Assembly: GCA_903918755.1 (NCBI GenBank)
Contig: CAIXFN010000118.1
Location: 1-64,000 of the forward strand
DNA: 64,000 nucleotides
Reading direction: 5' to 3'
Origin: an uncultured Pedosphaera sp.
GTDB lineage: Bacteria > Verrucomicrobiota > Verrucomicrobiia > Limisphaerales > Pedosphaeraceae
Shown: positions 16,361 to 25,080 of the stretch, one piece after another
Position numbering within the stretch: the stretch's first letter is position 1
Layout of the letters: each line of letters begins with the position of its first letter
Made by a program: the position numbers and the translations under genes
Notes under the pieces: generated by a model
The model's database searches: none
The model's input: only the letters and a program-made list of their open reading frames with translations
Told to the model about the DNA's origin: nothing

Positions 16361-18088
16361 ATGATCGAATCCCTGCGCATATTACTACTGGAGGACGAAC
16401 CTGACCATGCCGTCCTCATTAAGATGCTCCTGGAGCGGGATAAGCTGGCCGTCACGCTCCGCCACGTGATGACCGAGCCGGATTTTCTGGCCGCCCTCAC
16501 CGCTTTTGCGCCGGAGATTGTGCTGTTGGATTTCCGCCTGCCAGGTTATGACGGCTTGTCGGCCCTGGCCGCCATGAAGGAACGGAGCATCGCCGTGCCG
16601 GTGATCATGATCTCCGGCCAGATGGGCGAGGAATTTGCGGTGCGCGCCCTTAAGGCCGGGGCGGCGGATTACCTCCTCAAACCGAATCTGCAGCGCCTGC
16701 CAGCGGCGGTCCGGCGGGCGGTCAAGGAACACCAGCAGCAACAGGCTTTTCTGCTGGCCCAGGTGGAACTGCGCCGGGCGCATGATGAATTGGAAGCGCG
16801 CGTCAAGGCGCGGACCGAGGAGTTGGAGCTCGCCAATTCCAGTCTGCATCAGGAAATTGCGGATCACCGCCGCACGGAGCAAGACTTACGCGATAGTCGC
16901 ACCTTGATCAACGCGGTATTCGCCTCGCTCTTCGGCAACGTCGGGGTTCTGGACCAGCGGGGGGAAATCATCGCGGTCAATGAGGCCTGGCAGCGGCTGG
17001 GTCAGGACCACAGCTGCCAACTGCACCGGGTGGGCATTGGCGTCAATTACCTCGAGGTCTGCCGCGCCGCCCAGAATGGCGGGGAGGAATCGGCGGCGGC
17101 CATTCTCAATGGGGTGGTAGGGGTTCTGGCGGGCACGCGTCCCGAGTTCATCGCCGAGTATTCTTGCGAAAATGCCAGTCAATCCCTGCGCTTCCGCATC
17201 TTCGTGACCCCGTTGAAACGGCCGGAGGGAGGAGCCATCATGACCCATATCGATATCACTCCCCACCATCTGGCGGAAACCCAGGTGCAACGCCTCAGTC
17301 AGGAATTGGCGCATTTTGGCCGGGTCAGCATGGCCGGGGAATTGGCGGGCGCCCTGGCCCACGAACTGCGCCAGCCCCTCACCGCCATCTTGAGCAACTC
17401 GGAAGCGGGCCTGGATTCGATTGCGAACCCCGGCGCCCTGGATGTCGGAGAATTGGGGGAAATCCTGAAGGACATTGCCGCGAGCGCGCAACATGCCGGG
17501 GAGGTGATCGGTCGCCTGCGGTCCCTGCTGAGCAAGGGCAAGTCGGAATTGCAGTCCCTGGCCCTCAACGACGTCGTAGCGGAAATCCTGCCCGTTTGCC
17601 GTCAGCAGGCCACCCTGAACTCCACGGCTTTGGTCACGGAATTGGCGCCGGATCTGCCCTCCGTGCGCGGGGACCGTATCCAGTTGGAGCAGATCCTGGT
17701 GAACCTGATCGGCAACGCCATTGAAGCTTTGAAAGCCGCGCCCCGCGGGGAACGCCGCCTGGTGGTGCGCACGCACCGCCCGGCTCCCAAGCTCGTGGAG
17801 ATTTCCGTGTGCGATAATGGACCCGGGATCCCGGAACCACTGCTGGAACGCATCTTTGATTCTTTCTTCTCCACCAAATCCCAGGGCATGGGCATGGGGC
17901 TTTCGATCTGCCGCTCCATCGCCCAATCGCATGGCGGCCGGATCTGGGCAGAAAACAACCCGGACCGGGGCGCGATCGTGCGTCTGCAACTGCCCGAGTG
18001 GGCAAACTCCGGTCCGCCCCCCGCCCTGCCGGGATCCGCCGCCACTTTGCGCACCGCCCCACCACCAACCCTTTCTGTCCGAAAGTGA
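16361..18088 (+). CDS. Receiver-PAS histidine kinase, FixL-like transmitter
   Basis: This 575-residue protein is soluble (no membrane segment). Residues 5-120 form a receiver domain with acidic pair E11/D12, phospho-acceptor D57 (VLLDFRLPGYDG) and K107 (YLLKPN). A coiled coil (about 120-180) leads to a PAS-like domain (about 180-300). The HisKA domain has H334 in LAHELRQPLTAIL, the FixL-type H-box. The ATPase domain shows the N-box LVNLIGNAIEAL, G1 DNGPGIP and G2 GMGMGLSICRSI. An N-terminal receiver means the kinase is itself a phosphorelay target. The next gene, 9 bp on, is its likely partner. With pilin genes upstream, a role in regulating the secretion cluster is possible but unproven. Confidence 0.93.
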   Translation: MIESLRILLLEDEPDHAVLIKMLLERDKLAVTLRHVMTEPDFLAALTAFAPEIVLLDFRLPGYDGLSALAAMKERSIAVPVIMISGQMGEEFAVRALKAGAADYLLKPNLQRLPAAVRRAVKEHQQQQAFLLAQVELRRAHDELEARVKARTEELELANSSLHQEIADHRRTEQDLRDSRTLINAVFASLFGNVGVLDQRGEIIAVNEAWQRLGQDHSCQLHRVGIGVNYLEVCRAAQNGGEESAAAILNGVVGVLAGTRPEFIAEYSCENASQSLRFRIFVTPLKRPEGGAIMTHIDITPHHLAETQVQRLSQELAHFGRVSMAGELAGALAHELRQPLTAILSNSEAGLDSIANPGALDVGELGEILKDIAASAQHAGEVIGRLRSLLSKGKSELQSLALNDVVAEILPVCRQQATLNSTALVTELAPDLPSVRGDRIQLEQILVNLIGNAIEALKAAPRGERRLVVRTHRPAPKLVEISVCDNGPGIPEPLLERIFDSFFSTKSQGMGMGLSICRSIAQSHGGRIWAENNPDRGAIVRLQLPEWANSGPPPALPGSAATLRTAPPPTLSVRK

Positions 18089-18097
18089 GAAATTTCC

Positions 18098-18781
18098 ATG
18101 ATCTTTCCCCCCTATATCGCCATCGTTGATGACGACGAAACCGTCGGCAAAGCCCTTAAACGCGTCCTTCGGCAATTGAATTTCGAGGTGCGGGTTTTTT
18201 CCTCCGGCCAGCTTTTTTTGGGCGCCGTTTCCGAGTCTCTCCCGGTGGTCGCCATCTTTGATGTGCAAATGCCCGAAATCAGCGGATTGGACCTGCAGGA
18301 AAGGTTGCTGGCCGAGGAGCGAAACATCCCCATCCTCTTCATCACCGCCTCCGATGATGTGGAGTTACGGCGGCAGGCCCTGGCCAATGGGGCGGTTGGT
18401 TTTATTGGCAAGCCATTCAAGCGACAGGAAATCCTGGAACTGGTCCAGAAGGCGTGTAACGTTGAACAACCAAAACCCCAAGGCTTGAAACTCCGTTTGC
18501 AGTCTCCGGTGTTGGACTGGAACCTCACCGCTCCGGTTCTGAGCGGAGCGGATTTGGATATGTTCGATCTGAAACCGTGCCCGTTCTGCCGGGCGCATCC
18601 CCGCCTGGATAAGATCTCATTCGTGGATGCGCGCGGCCGGACCTGTTTCCAGGCGCGGGTGGCCTGCCCCAATTGTACTGCGGAGGTAAGCGCGGAGACA
18701 AAAGCGGTATTTTCCACCTCCATGAGCGCCGTCAATGATGCCATGAAACGCTGGAATCGCCGTCAGGCCCTGCCCAGTTAG
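18098..18781 (+). CDS. FixJ-type receiver fused to a Lar-like zinc ribbon
   Basis: Residues 5-120 are a receiver domain: acidic patch DDDE (11-14), phospho-acceptor D55 in VAIFDVQMPEISG, T83 in LFITASDD and K105 in FIGKPF. After a linker of about 35 residues, where FixJ-family proteins carry a LuxR helix-turn-helix, residues 156-222 form a two-CxxC zinc ribbon (CPFC at 161-164, CPNC at 190-193) ending in NDAMKRWNRR. The order LKPCPFC, then CPNC, then a terminal WNRR is the signature of the phage restriction-alleviation protein Lar family. No DNA-binding helix-turn-helix is seen. The gene is cotranscribed with the kinase. Output by zinc-ribbon DNA, RNA or protein binding is an inference. Confidence 0.88.
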   Translation: MIFPPYIAIVDDDETVGKALKRVLRQLNFEVRVFSSGQLFLGAVSESLPVVAIFDVQMPEISGLDLQERLLAEERNIPILFITASDDVELRRQALANGAVGFIGKPFKRQEILELVQKACNVEQPKPQGLKLRLQSPVLDWNLTAPVLSGADLDMFDLKPCPFCRAHPRLDKISFVDARGRTCFQARVACPNCTAEVSAETKAVFSTSMSAVNDAMKRWNRRQALPS

Positions 18782-18999
18782 CCCAACTTCCGCAACTGGA
18801 AGGGCGAAAACAAGCAGACGTCTACGAAACGGCGTCGGCGATCAAATGGTGTGAACCGAGCGGCTATTCAGAGCCCATCCCTGGCCGGAAGAACAATGAG
18901 CCCAATCCAGCCGCACGAATATATTCCCCCCACCGAATCGCCTCCAGGTGCCCGAAACCCCGTTCCTTCCGGTCATCTCGGGAACGGGCACCAATCGCT

Positions 19000-19890
19000 T
19001 TACCACTTCAACACGGGCGGAAAAAACTCCTTGATCAGATCATCGTAAAACGGTCGCAATTGCTGAAGATTGGGTCGTTGAGCGCTTTTCGTGTATAAAT
19101 CATACGGGTTGAAGGCCTGCACCCATTTGAGCATTTCCCGGTCCTCCGCATTCAGCAGTTGAGCGTATTCACCTTCGCGATGCCAGGGATAAAACGAGTG
19201 GTAGCGAATCATATATAAGGCCTCCTTGGGCAGGTAGTCCTTCGTGACATGATAGAGATACTCGTCGTGCCCCCAGGACAGGCAAACCTTGTCCAGTCCG
19301 CAATTCTCTTCATAAATCCCCAACCGGCTGGCAAAACGGGGATTCTGGCTGTCGGGATTGTCCGCAAAGAATTTCGGAAACACAATCTTGTCCGAATACG
19401 CCACTCCCACGGGGAACGTATCCCCTACGACGGCCCATTGCGGCTCGCCGAACAGGCACAAAATCTTGCCCAAGTCATGGATAAATCCCGTCAAAATGAA
19501 CCAGCGGGGATGCCCATCCTTGCGAATTTGTTCGGCGGTTTGCAGCAAATGCTCCATTTGGGAGAGGTCCGTATCCGGGTCGCTGTCATCCACCAGGGTG
19601 TTCAAGTACTCCAACGCGTCCCAAATCCCCATCTGCCGGCGGTTAAGGCCCAGGAATTCCCGGCGCTTCTCCTGGACAAAATCAAAACTCTGATGCCGGT
19701 GATTGAGCCGGTAGAATTCCCGCACCGAGGGGCGGGCGGTATTCTCATAATCCCGGAATTGCTCCTGCTTCTTTTCGGGATTCGGCCCGACGAGCGTCGG
19801 GTCCGGATACCGTTCCTTCAGAAAATCCTCCCACTCCTCAAGATTACCCAAGGGGGCATTGGCTGGTGCGGCGCCGTTCAATGTTGCCAT
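19000..19890 (-). CDS. miox: Myo-inositol oxygenase (EC 1.13.99.1)
   Basis: The 296-residue product matches the MIOX family across its whole length. It converts myo-inositol to D-glucuronate with a di-iron centre and O2. Visible family motifs include [43 protein letters not shown] (HD-fold iron ligands), [29 protein letters not shown] and [10 protein letters not shown]. Animal enzymes are about 285 residues. The start at 19890 (MATLNGAAP) is chosen because family similarity begins shortly after it; the longer frame runs into the terminator and next gene. MIOX is common in eukaryotes and patchy in bacteria. No other inositol or glucuronate genes are adjacent. The 218 bp after the two-component genes hold no feature. 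Confidence 0.95.
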   Translation of the reverse strand: MATLNGAAPANAPLGNLEEWEDFLKERYPDPTLVGPNPEKKQEQFRDYENTARPSVREFYRLNHRHQSFDFVQEKRREFLGLNRRQMGIWDALEYLNTLVDDSDPDTDLSQMEHLLQTAEQIRKDGHPRWFILTGFIHDLGKILCLFGEPQWAVVGDTFPVGVAYSDKIVFPKFFADNPDSQNPRFASRLGIYEENCGLDKVCLSWGHDEYLYHVTKDYLPKEALYMIRYHSFYPWHREGEYAQLLNAEDREMLKWVQAFNPYDLYTKSAQRPNLQQLRPFYDDLIKEFFPPVLKW

Positions 19891-20003
19891 AAGCTTTGTT
19901 CGTACTGGTTCAAAACATGAAATCTGGTCAAAAACATGCCGTTCAAGGCCCTCTCTCGCAAGGGAAAAAGAGTGCCGCCCGTCCCGGCAACTCCCAGCCA
20001 GAA

Positions 20004-20036
20004 CAAAAAGGCCGGGTCGCTGGCGCGACCCGGCCT
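20004..20036 (-). terminator. Intrinsic terminator of the secreted protein gene at 20058
   Basis: On the minus strand AGGCCGGGTCGC pairs with GCGACCCGGCCT around a 4-base loop, followed by TTTTTGTTC. It is a strong rho-independent terminator 20 bp past the stop codon. It separates the secreted protein gene from MIOX. Confidence 0.85.
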
Positions 20037-20057
20037 GATCGGTCGATTCAGAATTAC

Positions 20058-21305
20058 TTACGGAAAAGACAGGACGCAGCCGCCCGCGCCGCCGGTGTAA
20101 CCGTTGCTCCACAGCGACTGCACCGGGAACGTGCCAGTGGACAGGGTGACATTCGCCGAAGCGCCCTGACCGGAAGAGATCCAGGCGCATTTGTCGCCGT
20201 TTTCCGCGCCGGTCGAGTCGGTCCAACCGCCGCTGGGAAACTGGTCGGTGATGGTTTCGCCCAATTCGTGTCCGGCCACCATCGTGATGCCCGCTTTCGC
20301 ACCCAAACCGTTGAAGCCGGCGCCGCAACTGGCTCCCGCATCGGTCAAATAAGGCAGGTTGCTGTAAGCGATGTTACCATAGGAGGACGAGGTGTAGCTG
20401 TGCCAGGCGCAATACTGCGTGCCGAAGCCGGAGGCGCTGTTCCCGTGCGACGTGGCAATGATGTACTGCACACTGGCGTTCGCCTTGGCGCTGGTATTCC
20501 CGAAATGGGCCGCCGCCTTCACCGCCTCCGCCGCCAGTTGCGCTTGCGTCGGATGCGCGGGGGCACTGGCTGAATTGTCCGACCAGATCCCGGCCAGCAT
20601 GCCCGCCTGGTTTCCCGCCGCTGTTCCGCCGCTGCTGATGTAGGTTCCAACTGGAACGCCTTGGTGGTACTGGGTGACACTGTTCAGCCACGCGCTGCCG
20701 CCGACCCCTTTGTAAAAATTCGTCAAGATCCCGACCTCACCCGAAGGGTCGTTGTTCTTCCATTGCGAGCCCCATAGGACCAAATAGATCTTGGGCGCGG
20801 TCTCCACGCCAATGCCACCGACTCCCCCCTTGTAAGAGAGGTCATTGGCGTAGGAGACGGCGGGGAGCGCACGCGCGTTTAGGGCGGCCTCAACCGTGGG
20901 ATGAATGACGGCATTTTCGAGCTTTTCCGGCCGGATAGCGTTCAGAAAGAGGTGGAGCCGGGTGACCGTTTCTCTGACTGTCAAACCGGGCATTTCTCCC
21001 TCGTTTAAAAGGACAAACTCGTAAAGGTTCGCGTTGGCCAAACCGCGGTCGTTTTGGTTCAAGGTGGCCAGCGCGGCGCTCAGGACGTGCGCCGGCGAAG
21101 CCTGAAAGAAAGGAACGCTGGCGACCTGGTCGTCCGTGGCGGAGGACCCCAAACTATTGAGACTGAGACCAGCCAGCGTCGTGGCAATCTCCGCGGCCTG
21201 ATCATCGTTGAGACTGACTGCACGCGGAAGGCCCGCGACCGCGGCGGTGGTTCCCCACGCCGCCAAGGCGATAAGGCTAAGGTAGCTTAAGTTTTTGGTT
21301 TTCAT
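20058..21305 (-). CDS. Secreted protein, EXORDIUM/metallopeptidase-like
   Basis: The ATG at 21305 gives a 415-residue preprotein with signal peptide ([18 protein letters not shown], then TAAVAGLP). The middle has [15 protein letters not shown]. The C-terminal part has [20 protein letters not shown] and [16 protein letters not shown]. The pattern (YLVLWGSQW, then a HELxE segment, Asp-rich turn, late Cys residues) recalls bacterial proteins related to the plant EXORDIUM/Phi-1 family, some annotated as peptidases. The HELGE segment could bind zinc, but a full HExxH is absent, so catalysis is unproven. The gene has its own promoter and terminator and is monocistronic. It probably acts outside the cell. 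Confidence 0.65.
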   Translation of the reverse strand: MKTKNLSYLSLIALAAWGTTAAVAGLPRAVSLNDDQAAEIATTLAGLSLNSLGSSATDDQVASVPFFQASPAHVLSAALATLNQNDRGLANANLYEFVLLNEGEMPGLTVRETVTRLHLFLNAIRPEKLENAVIHPTVEAALNARALPAVSYANDLSYKGGVGGIGVETAPKIYLVLWGSQWKNNDPSGEVGILTNFYKGVGGSAWLNSVTQYHQGVPVGTYISSGGTAAGNQAGMLAGIWSDNSASAPAHPTQAQLAAEAVKAAAHFGNTSAKANASVQYIIATSHGNSASGFGTQYCAWHSYTSSSYGNIAYSNLPYLTDAGASCGAGFNGLGAKAGITMVAGHELGETITDQFPSGGWTDSTGAENGDKCAWISSGQGASANVTLSTGTFPVQSLWSNGYTGGAGGCVLSFP

Positions 21306-21336
21306 GATTTTTCTGGCTGATTGAATCGGCACCGAC

Positions 21337-21360
21337 CCACGCCGGCATGAACTGGCGTGG
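21337..21360. other. Leader hairpin upstream of the secreted protein gene
   Basis: CCACGCC (21337-21343) pairs with GGCGTGG (21354-21360) with a 10-base loop. It lies between the predicted promoter and the ATG at 21305, and may be an mRNA structure affecting stability or translation. Confidence 0.4.
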
Positions 21361-21395
21361 TTGATCTTACTAAGCGTGCACTGCGCAACACGTTA

Positions 21396-21424
21396 ATTGT
21401 AGCAACCCCAACTCCTGATTGCAA
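21396..21424 (-). promoter_or_regulatory. Sigma-70-type promoter for the gene at 20058-21305
   Basis: On the minus strand TTGCAA (-35) and TACAAT (-10) are separated by exactly 17 bp. This is the best consensus-like housekeeping promoter seen by eye in the window and predicts a leader of about 85 nt. Confidence 0.5.
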
Positions 21425-21468
21425 GGGCACCAATCGACTAAAGTGATTTGGTTCTCGATTCCGATGAC

Positions 21469-22590
21469 TCAGAGACAGGTGTCACGGCTGGTGATCTCCA
21501 GATTTTTGAACGCGTCCACCAAATGAATATCCGGCACGCGCCGGCTTTCCCAAAAATAGGTAGGGCTGCGGTCCACGGCTCCAAACCGGTGGAACGCATA
21601 CTGGTATTCTTTCAGGAGTAGGGCGTCGCGTTCGTTCGTGATAACCGTGGCGACCTCCTCAATCTCCTTCCCGGACAAGCCCGCCTCCGCGGCAAGCTTG
21701 CGCCACGGCTCATTGCCCTGGGTGACGCGAAGGCGGAGATAAGGCGCCAGCCGCGATGGGAAACGGTCGCGAATCACCATTTGCACGAGATTTTCGGCGA
21801 CCTCTGGTTCCCCATGGAGTGAAGTAAATACCTCTTTTCCATCCCGGCTTTGCCGAGAAAAAATATAATGAATCTCAACCTTGGGACCATCCGGCCCATT
21901 GGTTTTGGCCAGCAAATCGTAAAGCGCCATCTCCGCCCCCTGGGCGAAGGGACACAGGCTCATGACGAACAACTCGAGCGTGTTGTCCAATTTCTCGATG
22001 AAATGCGTCACCTGAAATTGCCCGGGCGCCCTCAGATAACCGTCCGCGATGACTTTTCTGCCCGGCCAACTCCGCAGTTCCTGCAAATGTTCCCCGGTGA
22101 TTTTGTAGCTGCCTTGCGACGTTTCGAGCAGGCAGTCAGCCCCGCGCCCGACGATGGGACCGGAAAGGTTGACCGAGTCAAAGACGGGGTTCTTTTGCGC
22201 ATGCTCCAGTTTTTCCGTTAGCGATTTGATGGACCGCAAAGCCAGCTTCTGGCTTTCATCCAGCTGGCTGGGATCGATGGTCTGCACCAGTTTGATCGTC
22301 CGTTCCCCAGTGAAAATGCCCATCATTTCCAACAGCCGCAGATTGCTCGTGGTGATGGTCCACATGACCTCGTTGTTCGTCTTTGCCAGCTTAAGTTGGA
22401 ACTCGGCACTGCCGCCGTATTTCTGCAAACCATCCAACTCGGACAAATTCAAGAGCATAAACTCCTCCTGGTTGAGAGTCACGACGTAGCGGGGTGGCTC
22501 CGGTCGCGGCGGTGGGACAGGCTGGTCGGACTCGCTTGCTTTCGAAGCCAGCGTAAATCCCATCAAGGCCAAGGCAAGAAGCCGAATCAT
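21469..22590 (-). CDS. Secreted protein with a C-terminal thioredoxin-like domain
   Basis: The 373-residue protein starts with a signal peptide (MIRLLALALMGFTLASKA) and a Pro-rich linker. Residues 35-195 are unrecognised. Residues 205-360 look like a thioredoxin-fold domain: a beta strand then MSLCPFAQGAEMALYD, followed by VEIHYIFSRQ and an inserted helical region with SLHGEPEVAENLVQMVIRD. Only one cysteine is present at the position of the usual CxxC, so dithiol oxidoreductase chemistry is unlikely. This resembles domains found in some Bacteroidetes/Verrucomicrobia proteins. It is divergent from the next plus-strand pair. Confidence 0.6.
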   Translation of the reverse strand: MIRLLALALMGFTLASKASESDQPVPPPRPEPPRYVVTLNQEEFMLLNLSELDGLQKYGGSAEFQLKLAKTNNEVMWTITTSNLRLLEMMGIFTGERTIKLVQTIDPSQLDESQKLALRSIKSLTEKLEHAQKNPVFDSVNLSGPIVGRGADCLLETSQGSYKITGEHLQELRSWPGRKVIADGYLRAPGQFQVTHFIEKLDNTLELFVMSLCPFAQGAEMALYDLLAKTNGPDGPKVEIHYIFSRQSRDGKEVFTSLHGEPEVAENLVQMVIRDRFPSRLAPYLRLRVTQGNEPWRKLAAEAGLSGKEIEEVATVITNERDALLLKEYQYAFHRFGAVDRSPTYFWESRRVPDIHLVDAFKNLEITSRDTCL

Positions 22591-22756
22591 GAAATCTTGA
22601 TGGCATCATCATCCCCCAAAATCAAGTCATTTCAAACGCGGCTTGCCTTGGTTTCTGGGCCCTTCGAGGAAAAGACCCTTCTGGACACGGCACGCCCAAT
22701 TATTTACGTTGGCCCACAAGTCTGGCATTCGCCATGCTGGAAAAATTAGCATTGAT

Positions 22757-23314
22757 ATGAAATCACTCCGACTCTTCATCCTGATCGCCGGGCTTGGTCA
22801 TATTTTTTTACCGTCCCGCGCCGAAGTCGTCATTCCCCTGCCCATTGAAAGCCTCGCCACCAATGCACAGTTGATTGTGCGGGGAACCGTATTAAGCACA
22901 ACTGTGCTCCGCGACCCCGAGGGCCGGATTTACACCCGGGTGGATTTGGCAATCGCTGAAATCTGGAAAGGCTTGCTGGCCACGAACCGGTTCACCATCG
23001 TGCATGGTGGCGGGGTGTTGGGGGAAGAAAGGTCGGAGGTATCCGGCCAGGCCAGCTACGAAGTTGGGGAGGAGGTAGTTACTTTCTTACAGTTCAATTC
23101 TCGTGGTGAAGGCGTGAGCATCGGACTGGCCCAAGGGAAATTCCAAGTCTGGCAGGATCCCGTTACGGGAGAATCCCTTGCCCAAAACCGCTTTCATGGT
23201 CGCCAGTCCCTCCCCACGGGACTGATCGCCGGGCCTGCTTCCCCGGCGCATCCCATCGTCCCACGTCTGACCGTGCAGGAACTCCGGCAGCGGGTTGACG
23301 GAGGTGCCCGATGA
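22757..23314 (+). CDS. Secreted protein of unknown function coupled to a matrixin
   Basis: The ATG at 22757 gives a 185-residue preprotein with signal peptide (MKSLRLFILIAGLGHIFLPS, then RAEVVIPL). The mature part is beta-rich (AQLIVRGTVLSTTVL, YTRVDLAIAEIWKG) and reaches a variable, Pro-rich C-terminus. No catalytic residues are recognised. It overlaps the matrixin gene by 4 bp (ATGA), a strong sign of joint function, for example as an inhibitor, chaperone or co-secreted partner of the protease. That role is an inference from position alone. Confidence 0.72.
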   Translation: MKSLRLFILIAGLGHIFLPSRAEVVIPLPIESLATNAQLIVRGTVLSTTVLRDPEGRIYTRVDLAIAEIWKGLLATNRFTIVHGGGVLGEERSEVSGQASYEVGEEVVTFLQFNSRGEGVSIGLAQGKFQVWQDPVTGESLAQNRFHGRQSLPTGLIAGPASPAHPIVPRLTVQELRQRVDGGAR

Positions 23315-25080
23315 ATTTTTCACACCGAACTTTCCTGACGATTCTCGCACTGGCGCTGCTGCTGGACGCCCGTACCGAGGCCTTCGATCTGAATTACAAT
23401 ACAAGTGGCAACCCGGCCCACTGGAGCTTCGCCACCCCCGATACCGGCATTAACACCAATGTTTTCGACCGTAATACCCATGCCATCCGCTTCTATGTGG
23501 CGAGCGACGCCTACTCCACCACCAACACCGCCGCGGAAATCAACGCGGTTCGCAATTGTTTCGGTCAGTGGCAGTCGGTACCCAATACCATCATCAAATT
23601 CGAGGATGCCGGGCTCGCGCGCGCGAATTACGATGTCAATACCGCCGATAATTCCAATGTGGTTTATTGGGCCAAATCGTCCACTATCGTCAATGGCGGC
23701 CATGACAACATCAGCGGCGCGCTCGGCATCACCTTCGCCACCTATTCGGTACCGAGCAATGTCATCCAACAGTTCGACATCGTCTTGAATGGCGTCGAGA
23801 AGGGCTGGTTTACCGACTTCAATGATGCTGGCAATCCTTTGTTTTTTGTGGAGGGCACGCTCACTCATGAAATTGGGCATTCGTTGGGTGCGGCCCACGC
23901 CGCCATGGGCGGGGCCACCATGCTCTATGCCGGGACCTACGGCATCGGGGCCCAGGCAGCCCTGACCGTGGATGAGGTGGCCTTTGCCCGTACGGTGTAC
24001 CCAGCCGCCAACATTCTTAGCAATCTGGCCGGCCTGAAAGGTACGGTCACAAAAAACGGGGCGGCGGTGTTGGGGGCGGTTATCTGCCTCGAAGGCACCA
24101 ATGGAATTCTCGCGGCCAGCACGGTCTCCCTGACTAACGGCAGCTACCGGATCACCGGCGTGCCACCCGGCAGTTATAACGTCAGAGTCACCCCGCTGGA
24201 TCCATCCACGGCCTCGGCCTGGTTGATCCGCGGGTCGGATGTTCAGAATCCCCAACTCAACAACGCTGACACCGCTTTTCTGCCGACGACCAATTCGCCC
24301 GTGAGTCTCACTGCCGGAACAACCAATACGCTGAACCTTGCGGTATCGAACGGGACCCCGGCCTTCCGCATAGCCTTGGTGCGACAGCCTTCCAGCAATC
24401 CCGGCGCGTATTCCATCGGCAGCCTCCCCTGCACCCTCACCGCCGGCCAGAGCAATTATACCATCGGCGTCTTTTCCGACTCCCTGCCCACCAGCGGTGC
24501 CAGCGTGCTCGTGACCGGCGACGGGCTTACCCTGGGCTCCCCCACCTATCAGCCGGGTACCGTTTATGCCGGGTTGAACGGCATCTCGGTGTCCATCAGC
24601 GTGGCCAGCAATGCCACCCCCGGTCTCCGGAGCTTCCTCGTGCAAAGCGGTACGAATCGCGCCTATGCCAACGGTTTTGTAAAGCTCCTGCCTGCCATTC
24701 CAGATTATAATTTTGACAGCCTCGATGACCGCTTCCAACGCCGCTATTTCTTTCCCTTCACCCAAACCAATGCCGCGCCAACCGCTGACCCGGATAAGGA
24801 TGGCTTTAACAATCTCGCCGAGTATATCGCCGGTACCATACCCACCAACGCCGCTTCCGCGCTCAAACTCCAAAGCATTTCCAAGGCAGCCAATGGGACC
24901 ACGGTCACCTGGCAAAGCATCAGCGGCAAACGCTACCAATTGCAGGGCCGCACGGCGTTGCCTGCTTCCACCTGGCAAAACGTCGGTTCCGTAGTGACCG
25001 CAGCGGGAGATACGGCACAATGGTTGGATGCATCCGCCACCAATGGCCAAAGATTTTACCGGGTGCAGGTGCTGCCTTGA
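23311..25080 (+). CDS. Secreted matrixin-type zinc metalloprotease with Ig-like and C-terminal modules
   Basis: The 589-residue protein has a signal peptide (about 1-25) and a metzincin catalytic domain. The zinc motif HEIGHSLGAAH (about residues 186-196) carries the catalytic Glu and three His, with ATMLYAG as the likely Met-turn. A carboxypeptidase-regulatory-like domain follows (about 235-290, GVPPGSYNVRVTPLDP). Residues 470-505 hold a calcium-type acidic motif (DPDKDGFNNLAEY). The end (YQLQGRTALPAST, then FYRVQVLP) matches the C-terminus of the 2018-residue protein at 52150. Substrate is unknown. Its last 25 bp overlap the convergent hisA frame. Confidence 0.88.
   Translation: MNFSHRTFLTILALALLLDARTEAFDLNYNTSGNPAHWSFATPDTGINTNVFDRNTHAIRFYVASDAYSTTNTAAEINAVRNCFGQWQSVPNTIIKFEDAGLARANYDVNTADNSNVVYWAKSSTIVNGGHDNISGALGITFATYSVPSNVIQQFDIVLNGVEKGWFTDFNDAGNPLFFVEGTLTHEIGHSLGAAHAAMGGATMLYAGTYGIGAQAALTVDEVAFARTVYPAANILSNLAGLKGTVTKNGAAVLGAVICLEGTNGILAASTVSLTNGSYRITGVPPGSYNVRVTPLDPSTASAWLIRGSDVQNPQLNNADTAFLPTTNSPVSLTAGTTNTLNLAVSNGTPAFRIALVRQPSSNPGAYSIGSLPCTLTAGQSNYTIGVFSDSLPTSGASVLVTGDGLTLGSPTYQPGTVYAGLNGISVSISVASNATPGLRSFLVQSGTNRAYANGFVKLLPAIPDYNFDSLDDRFQRRYFFPFTQTNAAPTADPDKDGFNNLAEYIAGTIPTNAASALKLQSISKAANGTTVTWQSISGKRYQLQGRTALPASTWQNVGSVVTAAGDTAQWLDASATNGQRFYRVQVLP

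Noticed and set aside
16886-18268. 460-codon minus-strand frame opposite the kinase
   Set aside because: The plus-strand frame encodes all kinase boxes; the antisense frame is biased by high GC only.
19891-20328. N-terminal extension of the MIOX frame by about 146 codons
   Set aside because: It crosses an intrinsic terminator and the end of the next gene, and the family similarity starts just after the ATG at 19890.
23320-25050. 576-codon minus-strand frame opposite the matrixin gene
   Set aside because: The matrixin frame has a signal peptide, zinc motif and recognisable modules; the opposite frame is Gly/Ile-rich with no motif.
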